Shown here: positions 18,197 to 26,203 of the stretch, piece by piece
How the letters are laid out: every line of letters begins with the position of its first letter
How positions within the stretch are numbered: the first letter of the stretch is position 1
Assembly: GCA_900759445.1 (NCBI GenBank)
Contig: CAAEVH010000018.1
Span: forward strand, 1 to 28,480
DNA: 28,480 bases
Source: an uncultured Raoultella sp.
GTDB lineage: Bacteria > Pseudomonadota > Gammaproteobacteria > Enterobacterales > Enterobacteriaceae
Direction of reading: 5' to 3'
The notes under the pieces: generated by a model
Databases searched by the model: none
The model's input: the letters and a program-made list of their open reading frames with translations, nothing else
What the model was told of the DNA's origin: nothing
Translations under genes and position numbers: made by a program

Positions 18197-19453
18197 ATGA
18201 GTGGTTTAAAACAGGAGTTAGGTCTGGCTCAGGGAGTGGGGCTGCTTTCTACGTCGCTACTCGGCACCGGCGTCTTTGCCATTCCCGCTCTTGCCGCACT
18301 GGTGGCTGGAGATAACAGCCTGTGGGCCTGGCCCGCGCTCATTTTGCTGGTCTTCCCGATCGCTATCGTCTTTGCCGTCCTTGGCCGTCACTTCCCCAGC
18401 GCGGGCGGCGTGGCACACTTCGTCAATATGGCATTTGGTTCCCATATGGAACGCGTCACCGGCTGGCTGTTCCTGTCGGTCATTCCGGTTGGGCTACCGG
18501 CGGCGCTTCATATCGCCACCGGCTTCGGCCAGGCGCTGTTTGGCTGGCACGACAGCCAGCTGCTGCTCGCGGAGCTGGGTACGCTGGCTATCATCTGGTG
18601 GGTCGGGTCGCGGGGCGCAAGCTCCAGCGCGAATCTACAAACGCTGGTCGCGGTTCTGATCGTCGCGCTGATCGTCGCTATCTGGTGGCGCGGCGGGATT
18701 AGCCCGGCGCAAATCCCCTTTCCGGCGCCGGCGGATATCGATCGCTCCCGCCTTTTTGCCGCCCTGTCGGTGATGTTCTGGTGTTTCGTCGGCCTTGAAG
18801 CCTTCGCCCATCTGGCATCGGAATTTAAACGCCCGGAGCGCGATTTCCCCCGTGCACTCATGATCGGCCTGCTGCTGGCGGGCTCCGTTTACTGGGCCTG
18901 TACCGTACTGGTCCTGCATTTTCACGCCTTCGGCAGCGATATGGCCGCCGCCGCATCGCTGCCCAATATCGTGGTGCGCCTGTTTGGCGTGCAGGCACTG
19001 TGGATCGCCTGCGTCATTGGCTATCTCGCCTGCTTCGCCAGCCTCAATATCTATATCCAGAGTTTTGCCCGTCTGGTCTGGTCGCAGGCGCAGTACAAGC
19101 CAGAAAGCTATCTCGCCCGCCTCTCGCCGCAGCAAATCCCACGCAATGCGCTCAACGTGGTGCTGGGCTGCTGTGTCATCAGCACGCTCGCCATCTACTG
19201 GCTGGATATCAACCTCGATGCGCTGATCGTCTATGCCAACGGCATCTTTATTATGATTTATCTGCTGTGCATGCTGGCGGGCTGCCGGTTACTGCGGGGG
19301 CGCTATCGGGTTCTGGCGTTCATCGGGAGCCTGCTCTGCCTCCTGTTACTGGCGATGGTCGGCTGGAAAAGCCTGTACGCTCTGCTGGTGATGGCGGCGC
19401 TGTGGCTGTGGCTGCCAAAGCGCCGTCCGGCGGCGCTTCCCCACCATCATTGA
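18197..19453 (+). CDS. yjeH: L-methionine/branched-chain amino acid exporter YjeH
   Basis: This 418-residue inner-membrane APC-superfamily transporter has about twelve hydrophobic segments. E. coli YjeH exports methionine and branched-chain amino acids. The N-terminal LLSTSLLGTGVFAIPALAALVAG block is the APC helix-1 motif, and the SASE-like FVGLEAFAHLASEFKRPERDFPRAL loop is typical of the family. I chose the ATG at 18197, preceded by CAGGAT, because it gives the E. coli N-terminus MSGLKQELGLAQG; an upstream TTG at 18176 is unlikely. It converges on fxsA. An extended -10-like TGATACCAT lies at 18160-18168. Confidence 0.93.
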   Translation: MSGLKQELGLAQGVGLLSTSLLGTGVFAIPALAALVAGDNSLWAWPALILLVFPIAIVFAVLGRHFPSAGGVAHFVNMAFGSHMERVTGWLFLSVIPVGLPAALHIATGFGQALFGWHDSQLLLAELGTLAIIWWVGSRGASSSANLQTLVAVLIVALIVAIWWRGGISPAQIPFPAPADIDRSRLFAALSVMFWCFVGLEAFAHLASEFKRPERDFPRALMIGLLLAGSVYWACTVLVLHFHAFGSDMAAAASLPNIVVRLFGVQALWIACVIGYLACFASLNIYIQSFARLVWSQAQYKPESYLARLSPQQIPRNALNVVLGCCVISTLAIYWLDINLDALIVYANGIFIMIYLLCMLAGCRLLRGRYRVLAFIGSLLCLLLLAMVGWKSLYALLVMAALWLWLPKRRPAALPHHH

Positions 19454-19469
19454 GAATGAAACAGCCCAT

Positions 19470-19502
19470 AAAAAAGCCGGATAGCGCAACGCATATCCGG
19501 CT
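19470..19502 (-). terminator. fxsA terminator, REP-like hairpin
   Basis: Perfect 9-bp stem AGCCGGATA/TATCCGGCT with a 10-nt loop. On the minus strand it is followed by a run of six T (A-run 19470-19475), so it terminates fxsA. The GCCGGATA...TATCCGGC arms resemble enteric REP sequences. Confidence 0.75.
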
Positions 19503-19525
19503 CATCAGCTATATCACCGTATCAA

Positions 19526-19540
19526 CCCGGCCTTGCCGGG
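19526..19540. other. second hairpin between yjeH and fxsA
   Basis: Perfect 6-bp stem CCCGGC/GCCGGG with a 3-nt loop, ten bases downstream of the fxsA stop. It may be part of a paired REP-like unit with the hairpin at 19475-19502. Confidence 0.4.
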
Positions 19541-19549
19541 CCTGAGGGG

Positions 19550-20020
19550 TTAGCGGTCGTCTTTATGATCCAGACGGTCGCGCTCTTCATCTTTGCGCTG
19601 GAACTCCCCGTCAAAGGTCTCACCGCCTCCGGTTCCCGCGCTAAAACCACCGCCGGGCATCCGGCTAAAGCGTAAGTGCGGCATCAGCTTCAGGGTCAGG
19701 TGTTTCTGTACCGGCGGCAGCAGAAGCAGCAGGCCGAGGAAATCGGTAAAGAACCCCGGCAGCAAGAGCAGCAGACCGGCGATAATCAGCGAGACGCTTT
19801 TAATCATTTCTGCCGCCGGGCTTTCACCAGCCGCCATTTTCTGCTGCATCAGCATAAAGTTTTTAAAGCCCTGGTTGCGCACCAGCGACATACCGACCAC
19901 CGAGCTAAAGATCACCAGAATCAGCGTCAACAGAACGCCAAGCACGTGAGCCACCTGGATAAAGATCGATATCTCAATGTAAACGTATAAAAAAATGGCA
20001 ATAAACGGAATCCAACGCAC
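19550..20020 (-). CDS. fxsA: inner-membrane protein FxsA (phage T7 exclusion suppressor)
   Basis: The 156-residue membrane protein has two to three hydrophobic helices in its first 110 residues and a charged glycine-rich cytoplasmic tail (PGGGFSAGTGGGETFDGEFQRKDEERDRLDHKDDR). In E. coli, overproduction relieves F-plasmid exclusion of phage T7; its normal role is unknown. I chose the GTG at 20020 because AAGGAG lies six bases upstream and the protein then starts with the family MRW. An ATG five codons earlier at 20035 has no ribosome site. It is divergent from aspA and convergent with yjeH. Confidence 0.93.
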   Translation of the reverse strand: MRWIPFIAIFLYVYIEISIFIQVAHVLGVLLTLILVIFSSVVGMSLVRNQGFKNFMLMQQKMAAGESPAAEMIKSVSLIIAGLLLLLPGFFTDFLGLLLLLPPVQKHLTLKLMPHLRFSRMPGGGFSAGTGGGETFDGEFQRKDEERDRLDHKDDR

Positions 20021-20358
20021 TGGCGTCTCCTTCATTAGCGGGGTTCACTATCGGCCCCCGCAGTCATCGGTGTGCTTTTCGCATCACATCAATATTGGGC
20101 TCAAACAGCACATTTCAATCGGCAGAAGCGCTTATTTTTTCCAGGAACGGCAAAGCGGTGACTCATTTCACAGATTAATAATTCTTATACCCTTCTCGAC
20201 ATAATAAGTGATCAAGGTTGCTGACATTCGCTATCATCAGCATATGATCGTGGGCACCGGGCCGATTAAGGAAATAATCTTCGGCAAGAAAATGCGCAAA
20301 ATCCCATAAATTCTGCGTATTTGGTGAATTCATTGGCAGCTTGAAAAAGAAGGTTCAC
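20021..20358. promoter_or_regulatory. fxsA-aspA divergent regulatory region with CRP site
   Basis: This 338-nt region carries no gene. A CRP-type site GGTGA-CTCATT-TCACA lies at 20157-20172 (9 of 10 consensus bases), followed by CATAAT at 20200-20205 as a possible aspA -10. E. coli aspA is known to be CRP-activated. A GCGGGG/CCCCGC hairpin at 20038-20061 lies just upstream of fxsA. I see no clear -35 for either gene. Confidence 0.6.
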
Positions 20359-21795
20359 ATGTTAAACAACATTCGTATCGAAGAAGACCTGTTGGGTACC
20401 AGGGAAGTTCCAGCTGACGCCTACTATGGTGTTCATACTCTGAGAGCGATTGAAAACTTCTACATCAGCAATAGCAAAATCAGCGATATCCCCGAGTTCG
20501 TGCGTGGCATGGTGATGGTCAAAAAGGCCGCCGCGATGGCCAACAAGGAACTGCAAACCATTCCTAAAAGCGTCGCGAATACCATTATTGCCGCATGCGA
20601 TGAAGTTCTGAATAACGGTAAATGCATGGACCAGTTCCCGGTTGATGTGTTCCAGGGCGGCGCAGGGACGTCCGTCAACATGAACACCAATGAAGTGCTG
20701 GCCAATATTGGCCTTGAGCTGATGGGCCATCAGAAAGGTGAATATCAGTATCTGAACCCGAACGACCACGTTAACAAATGCCAGTCCACCAACGATGCCT
20801 ACCCGACCGGTTTCCGTATCGCGGTTTATGCGTCCCTGCTGAAATTAACCGACGCCATCAACCAGCTGGGTGACGGTTTCCAGAATAAAGCCGTCGAATT
20901 CCAGGATGTCCTGAAAATGGGTCGTACCCAGCTGCAGGACGCCGTGCCGATGACGCTCGGCCAGGAGTTCCACGCGTTTAATGTTCTGCTGAATGAAGAA
21001 ATCAAAAGCATTCTGCGCACCGGAGAGCTGCTGCTCGAAGTTAACCTCGGCGCCACCGCCATCGGTACGCGCCTGAATACGCCGGATGGCTACCAGCAGC
21101 TGGCGGTACAAAAACTGGCGGAAGTCAGCGGCCTGCCGGTGATTCCGGCGGAAGATCTGATTGAAGCCACCTCCGACTGCGGTGCCTACGTGATGGTACA
21201 CAGCTCGCTGAAGCGTCTGGCGGTGAAACTGTCCAAAATCTGTAACGACCTGCGCCTGCTCTCTTCCGGCCCGCGCGCGGGTCTGAACGAAATCAACCTG
21301 CCGGAGCTGCAGGCGGGTTCCTCGATCATGCCGGCGAAAGTTAACCCGGTCGTCCCGGAAGTGGTCAACCAGGTCTGCTTCAAGGTGATTGGCAACGACA
21401 CCACGGTGACCATGGCCTCGGAAGCCGGTCAGCTGCAGCTGAACGTGATGGAGCCGGTTATTGGCCAGGCGATGTTTGAATCTATCCACATCCTGACTAA
21501 CGCCTGCTACAACCTGCTGGAAAAATGCATTAACGGCATCACCGCCAATAAAGCGGTGTGCGAAGGCTATGTATATAACTCCATCGGTATCGTCACCTAC
21601 CTCAACCCGTTTATCGGCCACCACAATGGCGATATTGTCGGCAAGATTTGCGCCGAAACCGGCAAGAGTGTAAGGGAGGTTGTCCTGGAGCGTGGATTAC
21701 TGACCGAAGCGGAGCTGGACGATATTTTCTCTCCACAAAACCTGATGCATCCGGCCTATAAAGCGAAGCGTTATACCGATGAAAGCGAACAGTAA
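20359..21795 (+). CDS. aspA: aspartate ammonia-lyase (aspartase)
   Basis: The 478-residue cytoplasmic lyase cleaves L-aspartate to fumarate and ammonia. It belongs to the fumarase/aspartase superfamily; the signature [15 protein letters not shown] starts at residue 320, and the flexible SS loop that carries the catalytic serine is in that block. The N-terminus [22 protein letters not shown] is the family start. The ATG at 20359 follows AAGAAGG; a frame opening at 20341 adds six residues without support. Its fumarate can feed the fumarate reductase encoded earlier in this window. A strong terminator separates it from dcuA. Confidence 0.97.
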   Translation: MLNNIRIEEDLLGTREVPADAYYGVHTLRAIENFYISNSKISDIPEFVRGMVMVKKAAAMANKELQTIPKSVANTIIAACDEVLNNGKCMDQFPVDVFQGGAGTSVNMNTNEVLANIGLELMGHQKGEYQYLNPNDHVNKCQSTNDAYPTGFRIAVYASLLKLTDAINQLGDGFQNKAVEFQDVLKMGRTQLQDAVPMTLGQEFHAFNVLLNEEIKSILRTGELLLEVNLGATAIGTRLNTPDGYQQLAVQKLAEVSGLPVIPAEDLIEATSDCGAYVMVHSSLKRLAVKLSKICNDLRLLSSGPRAGLNEINLPELQAGSSIMPAKVNPVVPEVVNQVCFKVIGNDTTVTMASEAGQLQLNVMEPVIGQAMFESIHILTNACYNLLEKCINGITANKAVCEGYVYNSIGIVTYLNPFIGHHNGDIVGKICAETGKSVREVVLERGLLTEAELDDIFSPQNLMHPAYKAKRYTDESEQ

Positions 21796-21815
21796 GCTTT
21801 CAGGTTAAACTAGCC

Positions 21816-21846
21816 AAAGGCATGTCAGCAATGACATGCCTTTTTT
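21816..21846 (+). terminator. aspA terminator
   Basis: Perfect 12-bp stem AAAGGCATGTCA/TGACATGCCTTT with a GCAA loop, running into TTTTTT. It lies 20 nt after the aspA stop and 66 nt before dcuA, so dcuA depends on read-through or its own promoter. Confidence 0.92.
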
Positions 21847-21912
21847 GCTTTTTTAGGTTTACTAAATCACAACAATTCAATATCAACTTGTTAAAAAACA
21901 AGGAAGGCGTAT

Positions 21913-23214
21913 ATGTTTGGTGCAGAACTCGTGATTGTCCTGCTGGCGATTTACCTGGGGGCCAGGCTCGGCGGTATCGGCATCGGCTTTGCCGGTGGTC
22001 TGGGCGTCCTCGTCCTGACGCTCCTCTTTCAAATCAAACCTGGCGCGATCCCCTTCGACGTCATTGAAATCATCATGGCGGTTATCGCCGCTATTGCCGC
22101 CATGCAGGTGGCCGGAGGCATGGATTATCTGGTCAGTCTTGCCGAGCGTATGCTCAGACGCCATCCGAAATACATTACCTTCCTTGCTCCGCTGGTCACC
22201 TGGTTTATGACCGTCCTGGCGGGAACGGGTCATACCGCGTTCTCTACCCTGCCGGTGATTACCGAGGTTGCAAAGGAGCAGGGCATTCGCCCATCCCGCC
22301 CGCTGTCTATCGCCGTCGTCGCCTCGCAGATTGCCATTACCGCCTCGCCGATTTCCGCTGCGGTGGTCTTTTTTGCCGGGATCCTCGAACCTCTGGGCGT
22401 GAGCTATCTGACGCTGCTGGCCATCTGTATTCCGGTGACGCTGATTGCGGTAATGATCACGGCGGTTGTCTGTAACTTCCTCGGCTGCGAACTGAAAGAT
22501 GACCCGATTTATCAGGAGCGTCTGGCAAAAGGTGAAGTGAAGCTGCGCGGGAGCCAGGTTTTCGAGCTGAAGCCGCATGCAAAACGTTCGGTGCTGCTGT
22601 TTCTGATCGGCATCGTGGCGGTCATGTTCTACGCCACCGCCATCAGCGATACCGTCGGGCTGATTCAGAACCCGGTGCTGCCGCGTAACGAAGCGATCGT
22701 AGTGTTCATGCTGACCATCGCCACGCTGATTAGCGTCACCTGCAAAATCGACACCAGCGAAGTGCTCAACGCCAGCACCTTTAAATCCGGGATGAGCGCC
22801 TGCGTCTGTGTCCTGGGCGTCGCCTGGCTGGGCGATACTTTCGTCAAAGCGCATATCACCGACATCCAGACCGTAGCCGGCGACCTGCTGCACAACTATC
22901 CGTGGCTGCTGGCGGTGGTGCTGTTCTTCGCCGCGACCCTGCTCTACTCCCAGGCCGCGACCACCAAAGCGCTGATGCCGGCTGCGCTGCTGCTTGGCGT
23001 CACCCCGCTGACCGCCATCGCCTCGTTTGCTGCCGTCTCCGCGCTGTTCGTGCTGCCGACCTATCCTACGCTGCTGGCGGCGGTCGAAATGGACGACACC
23101 GGGTCAACGCGTATCGGCAAGTATGTCTTTAATCATGCGTTCTTGATCCCAGGGGTGATTGCCATCACCCTGTGCGTCATTCTGGGGTTCATCATTGGCG
23201 GCATCATGCTGTAA
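21913..23214 (+). CDS. dcuA: anaerobic C4-dicarboxylate transporter DcuA
   Basis: The 433-residue inner-membrane Dcu carrier has about ten to twelve hydrophobic segments. It takes up or exchanges aspartate, fumarate, malate and succinate. Family motifs include GARLGGIGIGFAGGLGVLVL at the N-terminus, SQIAITASPISAAVV, GMSACVCVLGVAWLGDTFV and LLYSQAATTKALMPAALLLGV. These and the position after aspA favour DcuA over DcuB. The ATG at 21913 follows AAGGAAGG. Compared from memory, it seems more diverged from E. coli DcuA than the neighbouring AspA is from its counterpart. Confidence 0.92.
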   Translation: MFGAELVIVLLAIYLGARLGGIGIGFAGGLGVLVLTLLFQIKPGAIPFDVIEIIMAVIAAIAAMQVAGGMDYLVSLAERMLRRHPKYITFLAPLVTWFMTVLAGTGHTAFSTLPVITEVAKEQGIRPSRPLSIAVVASQIAITASPISAAVVFFAGILEPLGVSYLTLLAICIPVTLIAVMITAVVCNFLGCELKDDPIYQERLAKGEVKLRGSQVFELKPHAKRSVLLFLIGIVAVMFYATAISDTVGLIQNPVLPRNEAIVVFMLTIATLISVTCKIDTSEVLNASTFKSGMSACVCVLGVAWLGDTFVKAHITDIQTVAGDLLHNYPWLLAVVLFFAATLLYSQAATTKALMPAALLLGVTPLTAIASFAAVSALFVLPTYPTLLAAVEMDDTGSTRIGKYVFNHAFLIPGVIAITLCVILGFIIGGIML

Positions 23215-23227
23215 ATCTGCTTAAATT

Positions 23228-23250
23228 CGGGCCAGTTTCTGGCCCGTTTC
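23228..23250 (+). terminator. dcuA terminator
   Basis: Perfect 8-bp stem CGGGCCAG/CTGGCCCG with a TTT loop, followed by TTTCATT, 13 nt after the dcuA stop. Confidence 0.8.
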
Positions 23251-23270
23251 ATTATTCCCCTCATCGTGCG

Positions 23271-23279
23271 TGCTATAGT
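23271..23279 (+). promoter_or_regulatory. extended -10 promoter of cutA-dsbD-yjdC
   Basis: TGCTATAGT is a complete extended -10 element 28 nt before the cutA ATG; the -35 region (ATTATT at 23251-23256) is poor. It lies just downstream of the dcuA terminator. Confidence 0.6.
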
Positions 23280-23307
23280 GCCTCTTTTCGCTGATACGAG
23301 GTTCACG

Positions 23308-23631
23308 ATGACTACGCCTGATGCTGTTGTTGTTCTCTGTACCGCGCCGGATGAAGCCACTGCCCAGGATCTGGCGGCCAAAGTGCTGGCCGAAAAGCTC
23401 GCCGCCTGTGCCACGCTCCTGCCTGGAGCGACATCGCTCTACTACTGGGAAGGCAAGCTGGAGCAGGAGTATGAAGTGCAAATGCTGCTGAAAACCGACC
23501 GGGCTCACCAGCAGGCGTTACTGGATTGCCTGAAGTCCCATCACCCGTATCAAACCCCCGAATTACTGGTTTTACCCGTCACTCACGGAGACACTGATTA
23601 CCTCTCATGGCTCAACGCATCATTACGCTGA
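23308..23631 (+). CDS. cutA: divalent-cation tolerance protein CutA
   Basis: This 107-residue trimeric, ferredoxin-like protein is named for copper tolerance in E. coli; its exact role is unsettled. The family core [29 protein letters not shown] and the C-terminal [19 protein letters not shown] are intact. The ATG at 23308 follows CGAGG; a frame opening at 23266 is not conserved before the VVVLC core. Its last 25 nt overlap the start of dsbD. Confidence 0.94.
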   Translation: MTTPDAVVVLCTAPDEATAQDLAAKVLAEKLAACATLLPGATSLYYWEGKLEQEYEVQMLLKTDRAHQQALLDCLKSHHPYQTPELLVLPVTHGDTDYLSWLNASLR

Positions 23632-25409
23632 TTCTGCTGCTCTGCAGCACATCCGCTTTCGCCGGCTTATTTGACGCCCCCGGGCGTTCTGACTTTGTTC
23701 CCGCAGACCAGGCTTTTGCCTTTGATTTCCAGCAGAGTCAGCGGGACCTCAACCTGACCTGGCAAATCAAAGAGGGTTACTATCTCTACCGCCAGCAGAT
23801 CAAACTGACGCCGGCGAATGCCACCCTCGCCGCGCCGACGCTGCCGCCCGGCACCTGGCATGAAGATGAGTTTTACGGCAAAAGTGAGATTTACCGCCAG
23901 CGGCTGACCATCCCGGTGACGCTGAGCCAGGCGGAAAAAGGGGCAACGCTCACCGTGACATATCAGGGCTGCGCCGACGCGGGCTTTTGCTATCCGCCGG
24001 AGACGAAAGTGGTGCCGCTTCGCACGGTACTGGCCGCCTCCGGCAGCGAGTCGGTCCCCGCCCATCCGGCGCTCCCCGCGTCCGGACAACCCAAATTTAA
24101 TCCGCCGCTGCCGGTGGAAAAGCGTCCTGAGCTGGCCTCGCAACCCGAGCAGTCTGTCCGACAAGAGAAGAGCGACGCCGGCGATAATGCGCCAGCCAGC
24201 CTGCCCTTCTCCGCGCTATGGGCGCTGCTGATAGGTATCGGTATCGCCTTCACGCCGTGCGTGCTGCCGATGTATCCGCTGATCTCGGGTATTGTCCTCG
24301 GCGGCAAACAGCGGCTCTCTACCGGACGAGCGCTGCTGCTGGCGTTTATCTACGTGCAGGGGATGGCGCTGACCTATACCGCGCTGGGGCTGGTGGTCGC
24401 CGCCGCCGGTTTGCAGTTTCAGGCGGCGTTGCAGCATCCGTACGTACTGATTGCCCTGTCTGCGGTCTTTATCCTGCTGGCGCTGTCGATGTTTGGTCTG
24501 TTCACGCTGCAGCTGCCCTCATCGCTGCAAACCCGCCTGACGCTGATGAGCAACAAACGCCAGGGGGGTTCACCCGGCGGCGTCTTTGCGATGGGAGCCA
24601 TTGCCGGGCTGATCTGTTCGCCCTGCACCACCGCGCCGCTGAGCGCCATCCTGCTGTATATTGCCCAGAGCGGCAACCTGTGGCTCGGCGGCGGTACGCT
24701 GTATTTGTATGCGCTAGGCATGGGGCTGCCGCTGATCCTCGTCACCGTATTTGGCAACCGTCTGCTGCCGAAGAGCGGCCCGTGGATGAGCCATGTGAAG
24801 ACCGCGTTCGGGTTTGTGATCCTGGCGCTGCCGGTTTTTTTGCTGGAGCGTATTGTCGGCGAACCCTGGGGCCTGCGCCTGTGGTCGCTGCTGGGCGTGG
24901 CCTTCTTTAGCTGGGCTTTTATTACCGCGCTCGGCGCATCCCGCCCCTGGCTGCGCCTCGTGCAAATCATTCTGCTCGGCGCGGCGCTGGTCAGCGCGCG
25001 TCCGCTGCAGGACTGGGCTTTTGGCGATCCGGTAGCCCGGCAGCAGTCACATCTGGCCTTTACGCGGGTCGCTAACATCGCAGAGCTCGACCAGGCGCTG
25101 GCGCAGGCAAAGGGTAAACCGGTTATGCTCGACCTGTACGCCGACTGGTGCGTCGCCTGCAAAGAGTTTGAAAAATACACCTTTAGCTCGACCGAAGTAC
25201 AACAGGCCCTGAAAGAGACCGTTCTGTTGCAGATAGACGTGACCAAGAACAGCGCCGAGGATGTGGCACTGCTGAAACACCTGAAGGTGCTCGGATTGCC
25301 GACCATTCTGTTCTTTAATGCGCAGGGCGAAGAGCAGCCCGCGCAGCGCGTCACCGGCTTTATGGATGCGGCGACATTCAGCGCCCATTTGCACGATTGG
25401 CAACCGTGA
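23607..25409 (+). CDS. dsbD: thiol:disulfide interchange protein DsbD
   Basis: This 600-residue inner-membrane protein carries electrons from cytoplasmic thioredoxin to the periplasm (DsbC, DsbG, CcmG). Domains: signal peptide 1-19; periplasmic alpha domain with C122/C128; eight-helix membrane domain with C218 (FTPCVLP) and C340; C-terminal thioredoxin domain with C515-V-A-C518. All six redox cysteines are present. It is about 35 residues longer than E. coli DsbD. The extra length is in the proline-rich linker at about 141-199, between the alpha and membrane domains. The ATG at 23607 lies inside cutA, with GGAG too far upstream to be ideal, so translation is probably coupled to cutA. Confidence 0.96.
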   Translation: MAQRIITLILLLCSTSAFAGLFDAPGRSDFVPADQAFAFDFQQSQRDLNLTWQIKEGYYLYRQQIKLTPANATLAAPTLPPGTWHEDEFYGKSEIYRQRLTIPVTLSQAEKGATLTVTYQGCADAGFCYPPETKVVPLRTVLAASGSESVPAHPALPASGQPKFNPPLPVEKRPELASQPEQSVRQEKSDAGDNAPASLPFSALWALLIGIGIAFTPCVLPMYPLISGIVLGGKQRLSTGRALLLAFIYVQGMALTYTALGLVVAAAGLQFQAALQHPYVLIALSAVFILLALSMFGLFTLQLPSSLQTRLTLMSNKRQGGSPGGVFAMGAIAGLICSPCTTAPLSAILLYIAQSGNLWLGGGTLYLYALGMGLPLILVTVFGNRLLPKSGPWMSHVKTAFGFVILALPVFLLERIVGEPWGLRLWSLLGVAFFSWAFITALGASRPWLRLVQIILLGAALVSARPLQDWAFGDPVARQQSHLAFTRVANIAELDQALAQAKGKPVMLDLYADWCVACKEFEKYTFSSTEVQQALKETVLLQIDVTKNSAEDVALLKHLKVLGLPTILFFNAQGEEQPAQRVTGFMDAATFSAHLHDWQP

Positions 25410-25429
25410 ACGACACTTTAGGAGGAAAA

Positions 25430-26020
25430 ATGGAGGAGAAGACCGTGCAACGTGAAGATGTCCTGGGTGAAGCCATACAAATTCTCGAAATTGAAGGTAT
25501 TGCCAACACCACGCTGGAAATGGTCGCCGAACGCGTCTCTTACCCGCTCGCTGACCTCAAACGTTTCTGGCCCGATCGTGAAGCGCTGCTGTACGATGCG
25601 CTGCGTTACCTCAGTCATCAGGTTGATGCCTGGCGCCGTCAGCTGCTGCTCGATGACACGCTCACGCCGGAGCAAAAGCTGCTGGCGCGCTACGGCGCAT
25701 TAACCCAATGCGTGAGCAACCATCGCTATCCCGGCTGCCTGTTTATCGCCGCCTGCACCTTTTATCCGGACGCCCAGCACCCTATCCATCAGCTGGCGGA
25801 GCAACAAAAGCAGGCGTCTCTGGCCAATACCCACGAACTGCTGACCCAGCTGGAAGTGGACGACCCGGCGATGGTGGCCAAACAGATGGAGCTGATTGTC
25901 GAAGGCTGCCTCAGCCGTCTGCTGATAAAACGCAGCCAGGCGGATGTCGATACCGCCCAGCGTCTGGCGGAAGATATTCTGCGTTTTGCCCAATGTCGTG
26001 CGGGTGGCGCATTAACCTGA
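25430..26020 (+). CDS. yjdC: TetR/AcrR-family transcriptional regulator YjdC
   Basis: The 196-residue product has an N-terminal TetR-type helix-turn-helix (about 10-55: [44 protein letters not shown]) and an all-helical ligand and dimer domain. Its target and ligand are unknown. Two starts are possible. The ATG at 25430 sits four bases after AGGAGG, and a GTG at 25445 gives the 191-residue E. coli form ([10 protein letters not shown]) with its own GGAGGA eight bases upstream. I chose the ATG. It follows dsbD by 20 nt and is probably co-transcribed with cutA-dsbD. Confidence 0.9.
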   Translation: MEEKTVQREDVLGEAIQILEIEGIANTTLEMVAERVSYPLADLKRFWPDREALLYDALRYLSHQVDAWRRQLLLDDTLTPEQKLLARYGALTQCVSNHRYPGCLFIAACTFYPDAQHPIHQLAEQQKQASLANTHELLTQLEVDDPAMVAKQMELIVEGCLSRLLIKRSQADVDTAQRLAEDILRFAQCRAGGALT

Positions 26021-26065
26021 TTGTGCCTTTCCCGATGCGAATCCGCATATCTCTCCCCCGCAAGA

Positions 26066-26089
26066 GGACGCGTGAGGGCAACCGCGTCC
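26066..26089. terminator. hairpin after yjdC
   Basis: Perfect 7-bp stem GGACGCG/CGCGTCC with a 10-nt loop, 45 nt after the yjdC stop. An alternative stem GAGGGC/GCCCTC (26074-26097) competes with it. No T-tract is present. Confidence 0.4.
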
Positions 26090-26164
26090 CCGCCCTCTGA
26101 CCGGCCGTAGGTAATTGAGTGCCGCACGGGTTGTCAACAGAGATGCAACTTGGAGTGCGAAGGG

Positions 26165-26170
26165 TATAAT
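26165..26170 (+). promoter_or_regulatory. -10 of the DUF1176-type gene
   Basis: A perfect TATAAT 34 nt before the ATG at 26204; the -35 region (around 26142-26148) is poor. It indicates that the gene has its own promoter, separate from yjdC. Confidence 0.5.
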
Positions 26171-26203
26171 TCCCCCTACATCGATATGTCTACAGGGATT
26201 TAT

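Noticed and set aside
21816..21912. FNR-type site upstream of dcuA
   Set aside because: ATATCAA occurs near 21880 but no matching left half is present, so I do not call a site.
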